From NCBI RefSeq assembly GCF_027596085.1, contig NC_072470.1, forward strand, positions 7,051,787 through 7,115,786: DNA of 64,000 nucleotides. Reading direction: 5' to 3'. Source of the DNA: Anoplopoma fimbria. Its lineage: Eukaryota > Chordata > Actinopteri > Perciformes > Anoplopomatidae. The translations under genes were made by a program, and so were the position numbers. Under the pieces are notes generated by a model. It made no database searches, was not told where the DNA came from, and worked only from the letters and a program-made list of their open reading frames with translations. This document shows, in pieces, positions 48,839 to 62,622 of this stretch. The number at the start of each line of letters is the position of its first letter. Position 1 is the stretch's first letter.

Positions 48839-51592
48839 CACCATCAAAGAGCTTCAAACCTCATCTGTGGCCAAAACTGAAGCTGCATTGAGTTCATTTC
48901 TCAGTAGGAGGCTCCAGCCAGATCCATGCTGGCAGCTCACACACACACAAACTCTTTTTGAAGGAAATCTCGTAATTCGGTAATTACAAGAAATGCAGCC
49001 TCCCGATTCGGGTTTCTTCCTCGTGATCCTCCAGAGCCTGCGCCGATCAAAAGCCAACTCTCTGGACCGAGCCCGATGCTATTCTGGCCCCCCGTACATA
49101 ATTACAACAGGCCCCACCGCAAGTTAGTGTTCGGGTCGTACGCCCAGGAATAAACCAGAACAAGCTACTGTGAGCTACTGGAAAACAAGGCTGAGCGGGA
49201 GGGGAAATGACAGGGGAGGAATAAGGAAGGAGGGAGAGTTTAGAGGAGACTGGTGAGGTGATAATTATGAAAAGATGCGAAGATGATTCCTCTTTACAAG
49301 CCTTTTAGTCCCGGGAGATCATTTTAGGTGAAAGTTTTTTGCCAGCGAGGTGAGATTAATCCATGTTTTGATCGCAATTGTAATCTAATTTCTTTCATTT
49401 TTACCTTTTTTAAAAAATTCCATAATAAGAATGGATTTGATGCTTTATGACTATTTTGAAAACCAAAGATTTATACACAGGTAAAACCACCTGAAACCAT
49501 TCATGTATTGATTGTTTTTGACCACCCACATTGTTTTACATCAGCTCCCCTCTTTTGCCGTCGGCGGTCACCTCGTTGTTTGATTGGCGCTCACAGACGG
49601 CACCTCCTTTTCTTTTCTTTTTTTCCCCCCACACACACAAAGACTCGAGGCACAAGCCGAACTCTCGCTCACACTCCAGGGAGAAACAAAGACAAGAGCG
49701 AACATCTCATTCCGGCATTATGTTTCCACCCACCGCCATCAAGAGTTTTCACACACGCGTCCCTCGCACCTTTTTCTCCCCCTTTCTCTCTTTGCAAAGT
49801 CACAATGAGAGATTCCGTCCACGGACTCTCCTCCTTTCCGTCCTTGTCTCCTCGGCTCTTCCCCGAGGCTCAACACACTCCCCTCTCCTCTCTTTTGTTT
49901 TAAGTCACTTCATTCCAATGCTGCACAGCAACCGGGTGAGTTTTTTTTTTGTTTTTTTTCCTCCTCCCCTAACTCGGTTCCCTCCTCCCAATCTGGGCCA
50001 GCAAAGTCCTACAGGGACTTATTTGGTGTCTGTTTTTATCCCCTACAGCTTGTCTCTGGCCTACGGGCAAACTGCAGAGTGTGATCTGCCTGCGAGTTGA
50101 TAGAAATCTCCCATTCTGCTCCTCACCCGCGTTCGCTCTCACTTCAAAGCTCGTCACCCGTCTGTGTTTGAGTTAAAGGAAGGGGGAGGTTCAGCGGGGT
50201 GGCTGTGTCTCTTTGCTGAGGTCACACTTTAACATCTCACCAAAAGAAAATGAATTCATCCTCTAAATTATTATACACAGATGAGGGCGTGTCGTTGTTG
50301 TAGCATAAAGTTCCTATCTGTTAAGAAGTAGTGTTTTATTTACATTTGTGCACCTCTACAGTTGCTCATCTTCCACATTTTTACACGTTCACGCACGTAT
50401 GGAAAATGTAATTCATCTTTACCTGTTAAAAATGAGACATAGATTATGAGATCAAGACATTTCTAAGGTTTTAAAAAGCGATCAGCCAGCCTCATGCAGC
50501 AGAATTCTCCTAAATCTCATTTATATTTTCTCTTAATGACTTGGTAAGTGGAAGTCAACTCTAAATACACCAAAAATCATAAATTGGAGTGTGGCATATT
50601 AATAAATAATCAGCCACACGCAGTCACAATCAGTTAGCATCGATAACGCCCCCCTAAACACTAGAAAGTGTTGGGCTGCTTGCAACTACTCGAGAATTGG
50701 AGAAAAGCCACCAAAATAATGGCGTAAAAAAGAAGAATTTGATTGTATGATTTTAAGGTTGTTTTTGTGTTTCTCAAATTTAAATCTTGTTTCATTGTGT
50801 TGTTCAAACAAATTGTGGACTGTGAAAAACAAGGCTTTATTATTTTTCATCTTGGTTAGAGTGCACTCAAGAAAATGTTCTCTCATGTAGGAGAAGAGTG
50901 AAAAGAAGAAAACATTTGCGAATCCCAGAAATCAATGGATTCTATGGAAATAAGAACAAATCGTGGATACAAACAACAATAAGAGAAAGTCTGGTCTTAC
51001 ATTGGTTCCTGTGACTTTGAGTTATTATTCCGTTTAATGCTCGTATGGTCTTTATCCAGAGAAGAAAAAGAAACGATGGATAAATGACAGTTTTTCCTCC
51101 CTGCAAGATGAGGAATTTGAACAGATGGAGGACGTAGGGGCGGTGGAACCTTGTGAGCCATAACACTGAAAGGCGTGTTTCTTTGCTTCATACAAAGAAA
51201 CCGCTGCAGATGAATTCTGGCCGAGCGGACCCTTTTTAAAGAGCGCACTCTGGAGGGTCTGGAGCCGCATCAAAGTACGTGAAGGTCAAGCCACGCGGAC
51301 CTCACGACATTTGCAGCAGGACCGTTGGAGGGCACGAGGAGCTGGACTGACTCATCAAAAGCCTCGCTGGCGGTGGTGGTGTCGACCCCCACATCCATAA
51401 AATCTGTCACTGTAAGGGGGGGGCGGCAACAGAAGGCTGAATTACCTGTGCTGGAGATGGCACCGTCACACACACACACACACATATATTGCGACTTGAC
51501 AGAACCAGAGGAATGGCTGTTGGAAGATGTGATTTCTGCAGCCTGACACACTTTTTCGGGGCATCTCATAACCTGGAGAGGGAAGAATGGAG

Positions 51593-51593
<1 letters not shown>

Positions 51594-51671
<78 letters not shown>

Positions 51672-51680
51672 CACACACAC
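51594..51680. repeat. (CA)n microsatellite
   Basis: 76 bp then TG break and a short run. Confidence 0.98.
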
Positions 51681-51809
51681 ACTCACGGGGGCCTTCGGAT
51701 GTTATTTCAGTGAACAGTGGGGAGGCGAACAAACCTCACAGAGGGGGAGGGGGGGACAGGGACACGGCTGCAGTAAATAAACAACACCCCATGGCCACTG
51801 CCACGGCCA

Positions 51810-51850
51810 CACACATACACACACACACACACACACACCGACACACACAT
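51810..51850. repeat. (CA)n microsatellite, interrupted
   Basis: About 41 bp. Confidence 0.95.
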
Positions 51851-52482
51851 ATGGAACAGGTTTAACATGCATGTTGATTGCGGCAACATGCGGCGACGAA
51901 AAAACACACACACACTCACACACGTGCAGGCTCCCCTTTTCAGGAAGTTTAGAAGAAAGTCCCTTATTTGGTTTGGCAGTTTAATTAACATGGAGCCTAA
52001 AATTCTGTTTCCAATGAGGATAACCCAATATGTGTTTTATGCATCCGTGTCAGATGAAACGGGGCCCATGCCACGTTGTGTCATCCATGCAGAGTGATAT
52101 AAATCGTCCAGTTCCAAAATGTTTGTAGCTAATAGCCACTTAAACAAATCAAATACTCTCTCGGGCTGTAAAACATATTTATTCCCTCTGTGTCAGTCCG
52201 CTTGGAGCCAGTGACATCAGCGCATTTCCGGGAGCGTGCAAGTCACTCTTTTGAAATGTGTGCTGATGCATGCAAACAGTTTTGAGACCTTAAACCAGAG
52301 CATTCGGAGCAGATGAAGAAGTCTACATGGAGACGTAGCAACTGCGTGATGAAGTCTTATTTATTTAAAGAAGCTAATAAACTAAGCTGTCTTTCCCCGA
52401 TACCTGTTGCATCCTCACACGGGAAGATTAAAACACAAACGCACATCCAGTCAAAGTCCGAACCCAACTGTATGTAAATGTG

Positions 52483-52510
52483 AAAAAAAAAAAAAAAAAA
52501 AAAAAAAAAA
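52483..52510. repeat. Poly(A), 28 bp
   Basis: No recognisable retrocopy upstream. Confidence 0.97.
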
Positions 52511-52632
52511 GCATCTCTAAGGTCAAGAGTTGAGACCTAAACCAACACTAACAATGACGAAAATTACCAGCAGATTGGCCTATTACCAAAATAGACGGCA
52601 TTCCAGTCTGAGTGTGTGTAACCTTTGGTCCC

Positions 52633-52634
<2 letters not shown>

Positions 52635-52682
<48 letters not shown>
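52635..52682. repeat. (GT)n microsatellite
   Basis: 48 bp. Confidence 0.98.
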
Positions 52683-52684
<2 letters not shown>

Positions 52685-53127
52685 CATCTGCTGCTAACGA
52701 GCTCAGAGTGAGCCGGGTCCAGGTGTGGGAGTGTTTAGTGTACACCGGGGGGGCGAGTGAGCCTCCTGTCTGAGGAACACACTGAGCCTCCTAATGCAGC
52801 GTAATCTCGTGTGCCGGCGGCTTAGCGGGAAAGAGAGGTGCTCTGACCTTTTTCGACATTTGCTTGGTTATTAGTCGGTAACTATGCCAACAAGGCATTT
52901 TTAATAGGAACATTGCAAATTTGGAATTTAGTTAAGAAAATGTCCGTTTGAGGAAGACACTCGTGCCACTTTCCTGCTGGAAGAATACACACTAAACATC
53001 TGGCTTTTGTCTTTTAGAGGGAAAGGTCACAATTGGCATGGACTCCCGGGGCAAATGACTCAGCAGTAGTCATTAAATCAACAAGGATTTGGACAATTAT
53101 GATAATTTCAGTCCAGTCAGTCAGTCA

Positions 53128-53425
53128 GACAACAGATATTTTACCTTGCTGATCATCCGAACACGCTTTATTCAAACTCAAAAACTAAATATAAGTCATC
53201 GAAACGTCTTGGTAAGTCTTTCCACAGTTCCAACAATCACCAACTTTGATTTGATTAAAATAAACCCTTAAGTCACGGAGTTGGATATGAATAGAAACAA
53301 GTCATTATATGCTCTTCTTAAAAGCTACCAGACTCCATTGACAGAAACAGTGATTTTACTTTGCCGATCATCAAACTCACTTCATTAAAACTCGACAGAA
53401 ACCAAATAAAGCTCATTAACGCTGT
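53128..53425. repeat. Divergent duplicated segment, about 210-bp period
   Basis: ATTTTACCTTGCTGATCATC (53136 region) and ATTTTACTTTGCCGATCATC (53353 region) head two similar 80-nt segments, both continuing with TTCA-TAAAACTC-like and AAATA-AAGTCAT-like sequence. Possibly part of a dispersed repeat. Confidence 0.6.
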
Positions 53426-53875
53426 AATTTGTTTGACTTGACGCGGTTCCAAATATCTCCAAAATGAGGATGTAATAAATGGAAATTACCATCGTAACAT
53501 TTTCACTGTTTACTAACCGGGACACACCAGGAAACGATGCTCCCAATTTGAAAGGGGTCTATATTGCCCTTTTTTTTTTTTACAGGTTTTCCTGTATGTG
53601 CACTGATTTTGGCAACAACAAGTGGCATCAGTAGTTAGACTGCATGCTCTGTTTTGTTTCGGGTCCACACACTCACACGCCAAATCGTTAACGACATGTT
53701 TCCCTTCTGTGCCAGCAGAGTGTTCTTTTGGGGAGGGAGGGGAGGGTATCGGGGTGGGTTCAGCCTCATCGTGCCTGGTTTGATGAAGGGCGAGGTGGGC
53801 ATGGGGCAACAGGCGGAGGCTCCACCCTGAGAGGCACGCTTAATTATCCTCCAAGATGGATGGAGGGAGGAAGAA

Positions 53876-53901
53876 AACGGATGGATGGATGGATGGATGG
53901 A
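53876..53901. repeat. (GGAT)n microsatellite
   Basis: About six units. Confidence 0.95.
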
Positions 53902-54183
53902 AGAGGAGTTAGATGGCAGTACAGGAGGATAATTATGCCGTTTGGCACGAGACGACGCGGGGAAAGCGGTTTTTGGGAGAAAAAGACAAATCTGAGCATC
54001 TCAGCCACAGAATGAAAGCTGCTCAGGCATCGAGTCAAAGCACTTGGACTCTCATTTGATGGTTCATTGTATATGTGAGCATCACAAATTCACAGCGAAG
54101 CCAAAAGTGCTTGAAGAAATTCATTTCCTGAGCTCCGGCAATACTTTCTGATGAATGCGACAGCTGTGCTGCTAGAGTTGATT

Positions 54184-54184
<1 letters not shown>

Positions 54185-54261
<77 letters not shown>

Positions 54262-54273
54262 TGTGAGTGTGAG
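54185..54273. repeat. (GT)n microsatellite
   Basis: 89 bp, ends in GTGTGA units. Confidence 0.98.
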
Positions 54274-55518
54274 TAAGTATTGAAATGCGTATCATCTGGC
54301 ACTGTCAAAGCACGGCTTTCTAATTTGGAAAAATGGATAAGTAACTTTTTTTTTTTTAAACAAATTTTCATTCACACTCACACGCCCGCCAAGCATTCTG
54401 CCGGAGTGTTTTGTCAGCTGCTGAATTGCGGCAATGACTCAACACAATTATACACTTTATAAGAGAGATTGTTCCCGATATGTTTAAGCTCATTTTTGCT
54501 TTTTCAGATGACAAAGTCTTAAAAACAGTCTGAAGATCTGCTGATTGTAAAGTTTGGATGTAGATTACGCACAAACGACAGCCGCAGAGAACTCCAACAT
54601 TAACAAAGCCTTTCAGCTTTTGCGATTTTTCCCACATGACACACATGAGAAATAGGAAAATCCCAATCGTGTGTGTGTGTGTTGTGGTCTGGGAGGGAGT
54701 CCAGAGAGAATCTGGCTTTCTCTCAGCTACTGTCTGCACAAGACATTAACTTTTACCACTGATAACCACTTGCACATGCCACGTATATATACACACTGTA
54801 GGTACACACACATATGATGTCACCGGGTTCAGGGCGAGGACGTGAACTCTGGCGGCGTGCGAGGAATAGCGAAGTGTCAAAGCCCTCCACCTCCTTCTTT
54901 TTTTTTGCTCCCTGAAGTCCGACCACTTGCATTTCCTCTCAAACCTGGATGAATTTCATATTGCCGTTTTACCAGTTGCCATGGTGAGAGCGAGACTTGT
55001 TTTGTGCGTTTGTTTACTTGCGTGTATGTGTGTGCGCCGTGTTTTCAAAGTGCATGATCCGGCGCTGAAGCTGGCTCTTCTAATTTGGGGAAATGGGCTT
55101 CCGCCTGAAAAGCATCCATGTGACAGCCATAATATGTGTGTCTGTGTGTGTGTGTTTGTTAATAAGCGAATCAACCAGACCTATGGCTGCAGGCTATTAT
55201 GCTAATACAATCAATGGAGTTTCACTCATTTTTTATCAAAACACACATTTCCTCCCCCCCTCCCCATCATCATCAGCCTCGTCCCCTCTCCCTCGCTCGT
55301 GCTCAGAAGATGTATTGTGCGTCGTCCTGCACACACAGAAGCTCCTCCACCTGAGTCCCGGCTCCTTCCTGAGACTAATGTCCCCTCTACTTCACATTAT
55401 GCGTCCCCTTTGCATAATGTCCCCTACCTAACGCACACGCACCGCCATCCAAAGACGGAGCGCTCGCTTCCCGACATCATACTAAAACCCCCGACTACCC
55501 CAATATTAACATACTTAT

Positions 55519-55520
<2 letters not shown>

Positions 55521-55566
<46 letters not shown>
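55521..55566. repeat. (CA)n microsatellite
   Basis: 46 bp. Confidence 0.99.
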
Positions 55567-55569
<3 letters not shown>

Positions 55570-55970
55570 CACAAAGCCACATTAGTGAGCAGAGCTTGCC
55601 CCGGCCTTGCCTCTGATGTGCTTTCACTTCCTGGCTCCCATTCAGAGACATTAGAGCTCAATGCTAATGATATCTGGTAATGCTCCGCTGCTGCATTGAC
55701 ATGCAGAATGAATTTGAACTCCATAGGTTCGTGCAAAAACACAGCGATAGACCGGGGCCCGCACAGAGTCATTTACACTCCTATACAGTGTGTTTGTGTG
55801 TGTGTGTTTGTGTGTTAAATTCTGTGCACATGGGGGTTCACCCGGATCAAACGCAACGCTGTTTACCTCTCTAGATTTCCATGTGTGTGTCTGTCAGACC
55901 TGTGATTGCTTGTTTATTCACACACATGTCAGTTGTAAGCGCTGCCGCTTTGTGTGTTTGACCAACGCGC

Positions 55971-55973
<3 letters not shown>

Positions 55974-56005
<32 letters not shown>
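55974..56005. repeat. (GT)n microsatellite
   Basis: 32 bp. Confidence 0.97.
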
Positions 56006-56006
<1 letters not shown>

Positions 56007-56874
56007 ATGTGATGCCGCAGCGGCGTTTTGGTGTGTTTGACCGATGAAATGTCCACTGGGTAAACAAGCCTGTGTTTGTATGTGGAAACTCAGAGCGCCC
56101 CGAACCCAGATTGCAGTTAATTGGAACTGTATGCTCTCTCTCTCTCCTCTCTGTTCACCCCCCCCCCCCGTGTTCAAACCCCCGTTGTGTCGTCGTAACC
56201 TTACACCATGTCCACAATTTGACACCGCGTCTTCTCCTCCACCACATCATCCCTTTAATCCACAGTTGTTTGCAGACGGACGGAGATCCTAGAAGAAGAG
56301 ATTTACCTCCACTCCTTGTGGCGCAGAAGATGACCTGAGGCTGTTATTGTGTTACGAAGTCGTTTTCACATTCAAACTGCTTCCAGATTTATCCGCCCGA
56401 GCGTGCACGTGGCTTCAGTCAATCACTTCCTGGTGTGCACAAACAACCCTCTGCACAAAAAAAAGAACTAATCAGAATGACACAATTTCTCTTCACACGA
56501 TTGATGCATTGGCATGAACCAAACACGCACATGGTCGTCGGAGGGGGCCTTACATGTGGTTGCGTGTGTTTGTGTTGCCACATGTGGGGCATTCCATGTT
56601 TGTTTTTTTGTGTTTACCACTGAAACCACAAGCTGTGAATGCGTAATATATGTCCACTGAGCTGAATCTGAAATATTACTGAGGTTAAACATAAAGGCTG
56701 AGGATGTATGTGTTCTGCATCAAAAGGCTTAGAATCTGAAAACACATTTTTGTTTGCCTCCTGGCTGACGGAGATGCGAGTCCAACGTCTTGCTCAAGGG
56801 CGTTTTTGCCTGTTTTGTGACTTTTTTTTTTCAGTCCACATGCTTACGTTCCGTGTCCTGTGTTTCCTCACCAG

Positions 56875-56951
56875 ATGGCACCCAGAGGTGCTGACTCTCG
56901 ACCCATGCCCCGCTACGAAGAGTCGGACCGGCAGTACCCCACACAGCCCAG
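56875..56951 (+). CDS. pard3b: pard3b exon J (last exon seen)
   Basis: Acceptor GTGTTTCCTCACCAG, donor CCCAG|GTGAGA. It reads in phase 0 MAPRGADSRPMPRYEESDRQ, then YPTQP, and splits an Arg codon. RYEESDRQYPTQPR aligns with the RFEGMERQYASLPR region I recall from PARD3B, just before the long Pro/Tyr/Gly-rich terminal exon. The ATG at its start is internal, not an initiator. A 144-bp (GT)n array begins at intron position 14. The terminal exon, expected to start by completing AG|G, was not found before 64000. Confidence 0.88.
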
Positions 56952-56959
56952 GTGAGACC

Positions 56960-57109
<150 letters not shown>

Positions 57110-57181
57110 CCTCAGTGCAGTAAATGAAGGGATAACTTTTTCTTGCCACTCCCTCCCTTTGTATCTCCATCACTCTCTCTC

Positions 57182-57185
<4 letters not shown>

Positions 57186-57242
<57 letters not shown>
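57186..57242. repeat. (CA)n microsatellite
   Basis: 57 bp, 77 nt after the preceding GT array. Confidence 0.99.
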
Positions 57243-57245
<3 letters not shown>

Positions 57246-57359
57246 ACTAATCCTCTTTGGAGCTTATAATTAAATCTGGAGTGTTTGCCTTGGGAGTGTC
57301 TACTCATCCCAGGAATAGGAGTGTTCAGCTCTCCAGAGAGCAAGGCACAGGCAGGAGGA

Positions 57360-57360
<1 letters not shown>

Positions 57361-57432
<72 letters not shown>
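57361..57432. repeat. (CA)n microsatellite
   Basis: 72 bp. Confidence 0.99.
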
Positions 57433-57436
<4 letters not shown>

Positions 57437-57593
57437 GGATGGTTTGCTCTTATGACGAAATTATAACCTCTAGTGTGGGTTAAATGGAACTGCACATGTT
57501 CCTTTATGTTTGTTTAAATGTTCTCATGACGAATGTTGCACATGCACATTTCCCAGCACCATGCATACATCAGTTCAACCACACCGGAGCATT

Positions 57594-57597
<4 letters not shown>

Positions 57598-57637
<40 letters not shown>

Positions 57638-57644
57638 GTGTGTG
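57598..57644. repeat. (GT)n microsatellite
   Basis: 47 bp, one CG step. Confidence 0.98.
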
Positions 57645-58154
57645 GCGCGCTGAGCAAACGCCATCTTCGTGACGTCCGCGGCCCCAACGGCTAAGTGGAG
57701 CGGCGCGGTGCGAAAGTGAGAGGAGGAGAATGAGGAAAAGATGGGGGGGGGGGACACCGGGATGGAGAGGAGGAGAGTGAGAAAAAGAGAACAGTCATTT
57801 CACGGGTTATTGCCCCTCCTGATATGACAGGCACCAGGGAGCGCAGACATCAGCACCGGCTCAGAGCGAGAGACACTGAGAATCTGGGGGGTAGAGAGAG
57901 AGAGAGAGAGAAAGAGACAGACACATGACCAAGCAGCAGAGAGACAGAGAGACTGGCCAAGTGTAACTGTGCAGACAAACCTTAAAAGGAGACAGACAGA
58001 CGGAGACTTGCACGACCTTTAAGAGCTCAAAACTATACTTAGGTTCAGTATACGGTAAAAAGAAATCATCATGCTTTCCATTTATCGAAACTTTCTCCGG
58101 AATAAAATCGAAGCAATTCCGGAAAATTGAGAACCTTCCCACCACTTCAGACTG

Positions 58155-58345
58155 GCAGAAATGATAACCTATTAATCGTTGGAATCATTTTGCAAGAAAA
58201 AGACCAAACCTTCTCTGTTCCAGATGTGAGGATGTGCTGCTCAATGACATTGTAAATTTTAAATTGTTGGTCAAACATAACAAGAAATTTGAAAGACACC
58301 AACTTGGACTCTGGGAAATCATGACTTGCATTTTCTTTGGTCTTT
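58155..58345 (-). mobile_element. Teleost dispersed repeat, partial copy 2, reversed
   Basis: On the minus strand it reads TTTCCCAGAGTCCAAGTTGG, then TGTCTTTCAAATTTCTTGTT, TTGACCAACAATTTAAAA, CACATCCTCACATCTGGAAC and ATTCCAACGATTAATAGG, collinear with the interior of copy 1 (22711-23042) but only partly conserved. Confidence 0.6.
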
Positions 58346-58905
58346 GGTCTTAGAACTTTAACCCTTTCACAGTGAAAGTTTATTGTAACATTGTTGGTCA
58401 GCATTCGGTTTGACTTGCCACCAACCTATCGTGTCACTTCTGGTTCCAAAAACCAAGATGGCTGCAGCCTAAAATGCCAAACTCAAGGCTTCAAAAACCA
58501 CAGTCAACGTTAATTTAACGTGACTTCACTTTGTTTATATTTGATTAGGCCTGGAGATAAGAAGCCAGGTTCAAATAATGTTCATTACCTCAAGAAATCC
58601 TTTAGCTGTTATTTAACTGTGTTCATCTCCTCTTTGAAGTATTTTTAGGCCCAGGACCCATAGGACAGCATTCGTTTGAAATGCATATGCTACAGTTAAC
58701 GCGCTTCTGGGGACATTTGCCTCAGCGGCGCAGGAGCAAAGAAAGGCTGGGGGAAAAAGTGCCAGATAGAGTTTCAACACTATTCCGAGTCATGTGTTTG
58801 TGTTCTTGTTCCTGATGTTTCTGTAAAGATAAATCACGACTCCTCGGCCCCCCCAAAAAAACTCCTCCGACTCCCCCCTTAGCATAAATACAGAGGCAAG
58901 AAGAA

Positions 58906-58932
58906 GAGGAGGAGGAGGAGGAGGAGGAGGAG
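58906..58932. repeat. (GGA)n microsatellite
   Basis: About nine units. Confidence 0.95.
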
Positions 58933-59784
58933 ACGCAAATCTTTTCTGGGAATTGTTTTTTTTTCTTTTTTATCATCGAGGGGAGAGAAAAAAAAAACCA
59001 GGAGAGAAAGAGAGAGCAGACACATTGAACAGTGAATTGAATGCATTTTTCAAAGTGGAGCTGAACTTTGTGCAAAATCCCCCCGGGGGCCGCCATTATT
59101 GAAAGCCATTTCCTCTCAAAATGAGTGCGGCTCCACCATTGGCCTGGCTCTCATTAGCATACATTTGGCCTGCCTTTGTGTGGAGCCGGCTGGGGCTGCA
59201 GCTGGAGGGGTGGGAGTGAAGGAGGTGAGTATGTGTGTGAGTGTGTGTGTGTGTGTGGATGGATAGTACAGGGGATGTAGCAAAGCACCTCACAGATGAG
59301 AGTAAATGGAGAGAGAGTGGAGGAGCGCTGTGAGTCAGGAGGATGGGGAAATGAAATCGAGGCTGAATCAAAGCAGGCAGAATATTTAAATATTTCACTT
59401 TCTGTGTTGTGTTGCAACATGTCCAGCCCTATTTTAGTATGGTGTGTTTTTTTTTGTTTTTTTTAAATCTTTGAGGAGTGTCTTTCTGTTTTTGTAGCTT
59501 TAAGTACCGCACTAGATTCCACTTTTCTCACAGTGAATCAAAAACGAGTTATTTTCCGAGTTCTTTTATCGGAAAACACTTCTCATCACAATCCTGCAGC
59601 CCAAAATGTGTTATTATACTGTCTGGCCGTTCCCGCCTCTCAAATCAAGAGTTTCTTTTGGACCTGAAGGAGCGGATCTCAGAGTATGAAGAGGACCTCG
59701 GCGGGGCTCCAACCTCCCTCTCCGTCGGCCATTAACGCCGGGGTTGCAGCTCAGAGAGGCTCCATGCTCGGGGGGGGACAAATG

Positions 59785-59789
<5 letters not shown>

Positions 59790-59849
<60 letters not shown>
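59790..59849. repeat. (CA)n microsatellite
   Basis: 60 bp. Confidence 0.99.
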
Positions 59850-59851
<2 letters not shown>

Positions 59852-62496
59852 CCATATGGACGATATTAACATCATTACCAATTCAAAGCAGCGGGTCACG
59901 GGACGCCGCGACCCTGCCCCGGGTTATCCAATCAGAGCAGCCCCCCCCCCTCAAAAAGGTGATTGGATTAGGGGGCCGGGAGGTTGGCGCGGCAACGTTG
60001 CTGGCTGGGGCTGATTATTTGCCGATTGATAGAGAGTCTTGGAGCACGGAGCTCCTGTCACATCTGCACAGTGGAGATGAGCCACTGTGTCCTCGACTGT
60101 CCGAAGGTCCCTTTTGGATCTGGTCTATGTTTACTTTTGCCGTCAGTAATTCTAAGGAGCCTCTCCGGCTCATAATTTTGCTCCTTTTAAAACCAGAGGG
60201 CAACATCTTGATTGCCCTCAGCGCGTCGAGTGTCCTCCCCTATGCGGCGAAGTGTCCCTTTAAGGACTCTCATCTGACCTTCCTTTTAAAGAGCGCACAC
60301 TTTGGACCCACTTCCCTTTCTTACAGCCACTTGGTTCTCTCCAGCGTGTCTCAGCACATGAACCTTTTGACCCCTTGGGCAGTGACTGCTCAAAGCCCCT
60401 AATGAGCCACGTCCAGTATTGACACACCTAGGATCAACGCAGAATATAAAAGACTAAATGACTCCGCCCCCCTCCGGGTGAAAGCAATCTGTTGAGTTTG
60501 AAGATTATGAATGATAGACCCTTCTAAAATGCTCATATTTAGGCCATTTATTTCTGCTTCACTGTCTCAATTCATGGTAAAAAAAAAAGCTCCCAGAACT
60601 TCCCTCCTACCTCCAACGGTTGGGTCGCTTGTATTTATTGCAAAGGCCCGTTATTATATCAGCGCAGTAATATCGTTTGGGCCCTGCAGTTCCGAGCTCC
60701 CGATGAATCCGGATGGCTTTTTTCAAGGTCAGGGGAGAAGTGATATTTTCTTCCGCTGCACTCGCCGCCATCTTTATTAAAACCCAATCGCCCCTTCACA
60801 CAGTTTCATAAGTGATCAGATGTTTTCTCCACCCGCTGCTGTCCAGCTGTCCTATGACTCACTTTAAACTCACCCAACTCAGTTTCGACTTATTGTCTCC
60901 GTCACTCATTTCATTCCTCGGGTCCTGGAGAGTCTTTCGCCGCAGTAATCTCTCTACATTTGCCCCATAACAGCTGCTGACGTCTTCTTCGGGATTGCTT
61001 TAAAAGATCACATGACCCCCTTTCTTTTATTGTTAAATAAGCAACCCAAGAGCATCTGAAGCAATGTGCGGGTTCCTTTTTTTTTTTTTTTTTTGTTTGA
61101 TTGATTTCCCGAGAGGTGTCCTGACCCTTTTTGTTATTTGCCGGGCCCCTTTTTTATGAAGGAACGGGCCCCGCCAGTGTGCCTCAGCAGCAGTGTTTGT
61201 CCAGCTAACAATGTTTGTGCTCCGACACAGAAAAACGTAATGGAATCAAAAATGAAAGGGCTTTAGCCGGCTGAGGCACCGGTGGCTCTACCTGTTTACA
61301 ATAACTTATCTTTTTCTCTTTCAGGCGTCTTTCTCTGATTCCATCAATCCTTTTTGTCTGCATTTTCTTTTTTGTGTGTGTGTGTGTCGCTTCTGTTTAT
61401 ATCTCTCTTTACGCCTCTTTGTATCTCTCCTCGCTCTCTCTTCATCCACACCTCCCTCCCACAGCCGCTCAGGTGTGTGTGTGTGTGTATGGGGAGGGAT
61501 GGGGATCTCCGCTTTATAAATAAAACAAAACGTATACACACTCCGAAGGCCTCGGCGCTCTCCGTGAGCTCGGCGAGAAATACAAAGACTGTCATGTACA
61601 AGTCTGCGTGACATTCAGTCGGCAAATACAGACGGACGGGCAGCTCCTGTGGAAGAGACACAGGAGTCAGCATGAATTCAGATGTCGTCCTCCTTGCACG
61701 GAATAGAACAGAATAGAAAAGGCGCACAGTGAACTTAGATTGAACTGCCAAGAATCTGAGAAATTGAATATGATTTGTGGCGAGCCTAAAAGTTTCTGCA
61801 TTTCCCATCTGCTCCTGTCATTAACCGTTACTGCTTTTCCCAAGCACGTCTCCATTACACAACTACTCCCGCTGTGGTAGTACTGTAAAATAAGTAAGTC
61901 TGACCTTTGACCTCCTTAGTGATGTACTTTCATTGGCACAGGAACGATCCTTTTTCTGCAATCTTGCAGTCGTTTTAATCCGCTCTCGATAAGAGCAGAA
62001 GTTTGACTAATGCGACTCATTAGAATCAGATGGATATTGTAGACTCGCTGGTTTATGGATGGTCATCTGAAGCATGACATCACTAAAAATGATGAATGAG
62101 TCATGGAATGAGAGCTTCATGAGAGAGCACCTATTCTTGGTGTACATACAGGCTGTTTGCCGTCACTCCTCGCCTCCTCATTTACAAACCAAAGCTCCCA
62201 CTTTGCCACTGATACATTACACATCCCCCCCCCCCGTCCCCCCCCCCTCACCCCCGTCCGTCCGTCACTGCTCGGTGTATGGTAGCAGCGAGTGTAAACA
62301 CGGGCCCATTTAGATGAGCCACGTGCGTCTAGGTGAGAGCCAATTTCCACTGCCTGTTGTTGACATAGCCCCGGTTTGATTAGCGGAGCTGCCTCGGCGG
62401 GGGCCAGGGGCCGGACTGGCTAATGGTTCCCTCTGCTGCCGGGCCTGCTCTGTGTCTGTAGCACTCACCTAGCACAGCACCATTAGCGCTGTGACT

Positions 62497-62622
<126 letters not shown>

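Noticed and set aside
49892..49931. Possible mini-exon ending CAACCGG|GTGAGT
   Set aside because: The donor resembles that of exon I, but the only fitting acceptor gives 31 nt, which breaks the phase 0 to 0 link between exons I and J; longer versions contain a stop.
59686..60402. Longest single open frame in the window (238 codons)
   Set aside because: It crosses a CA array, has no recognisable domain, and no Kozak or splice support; chance opening in GC-richer intron.
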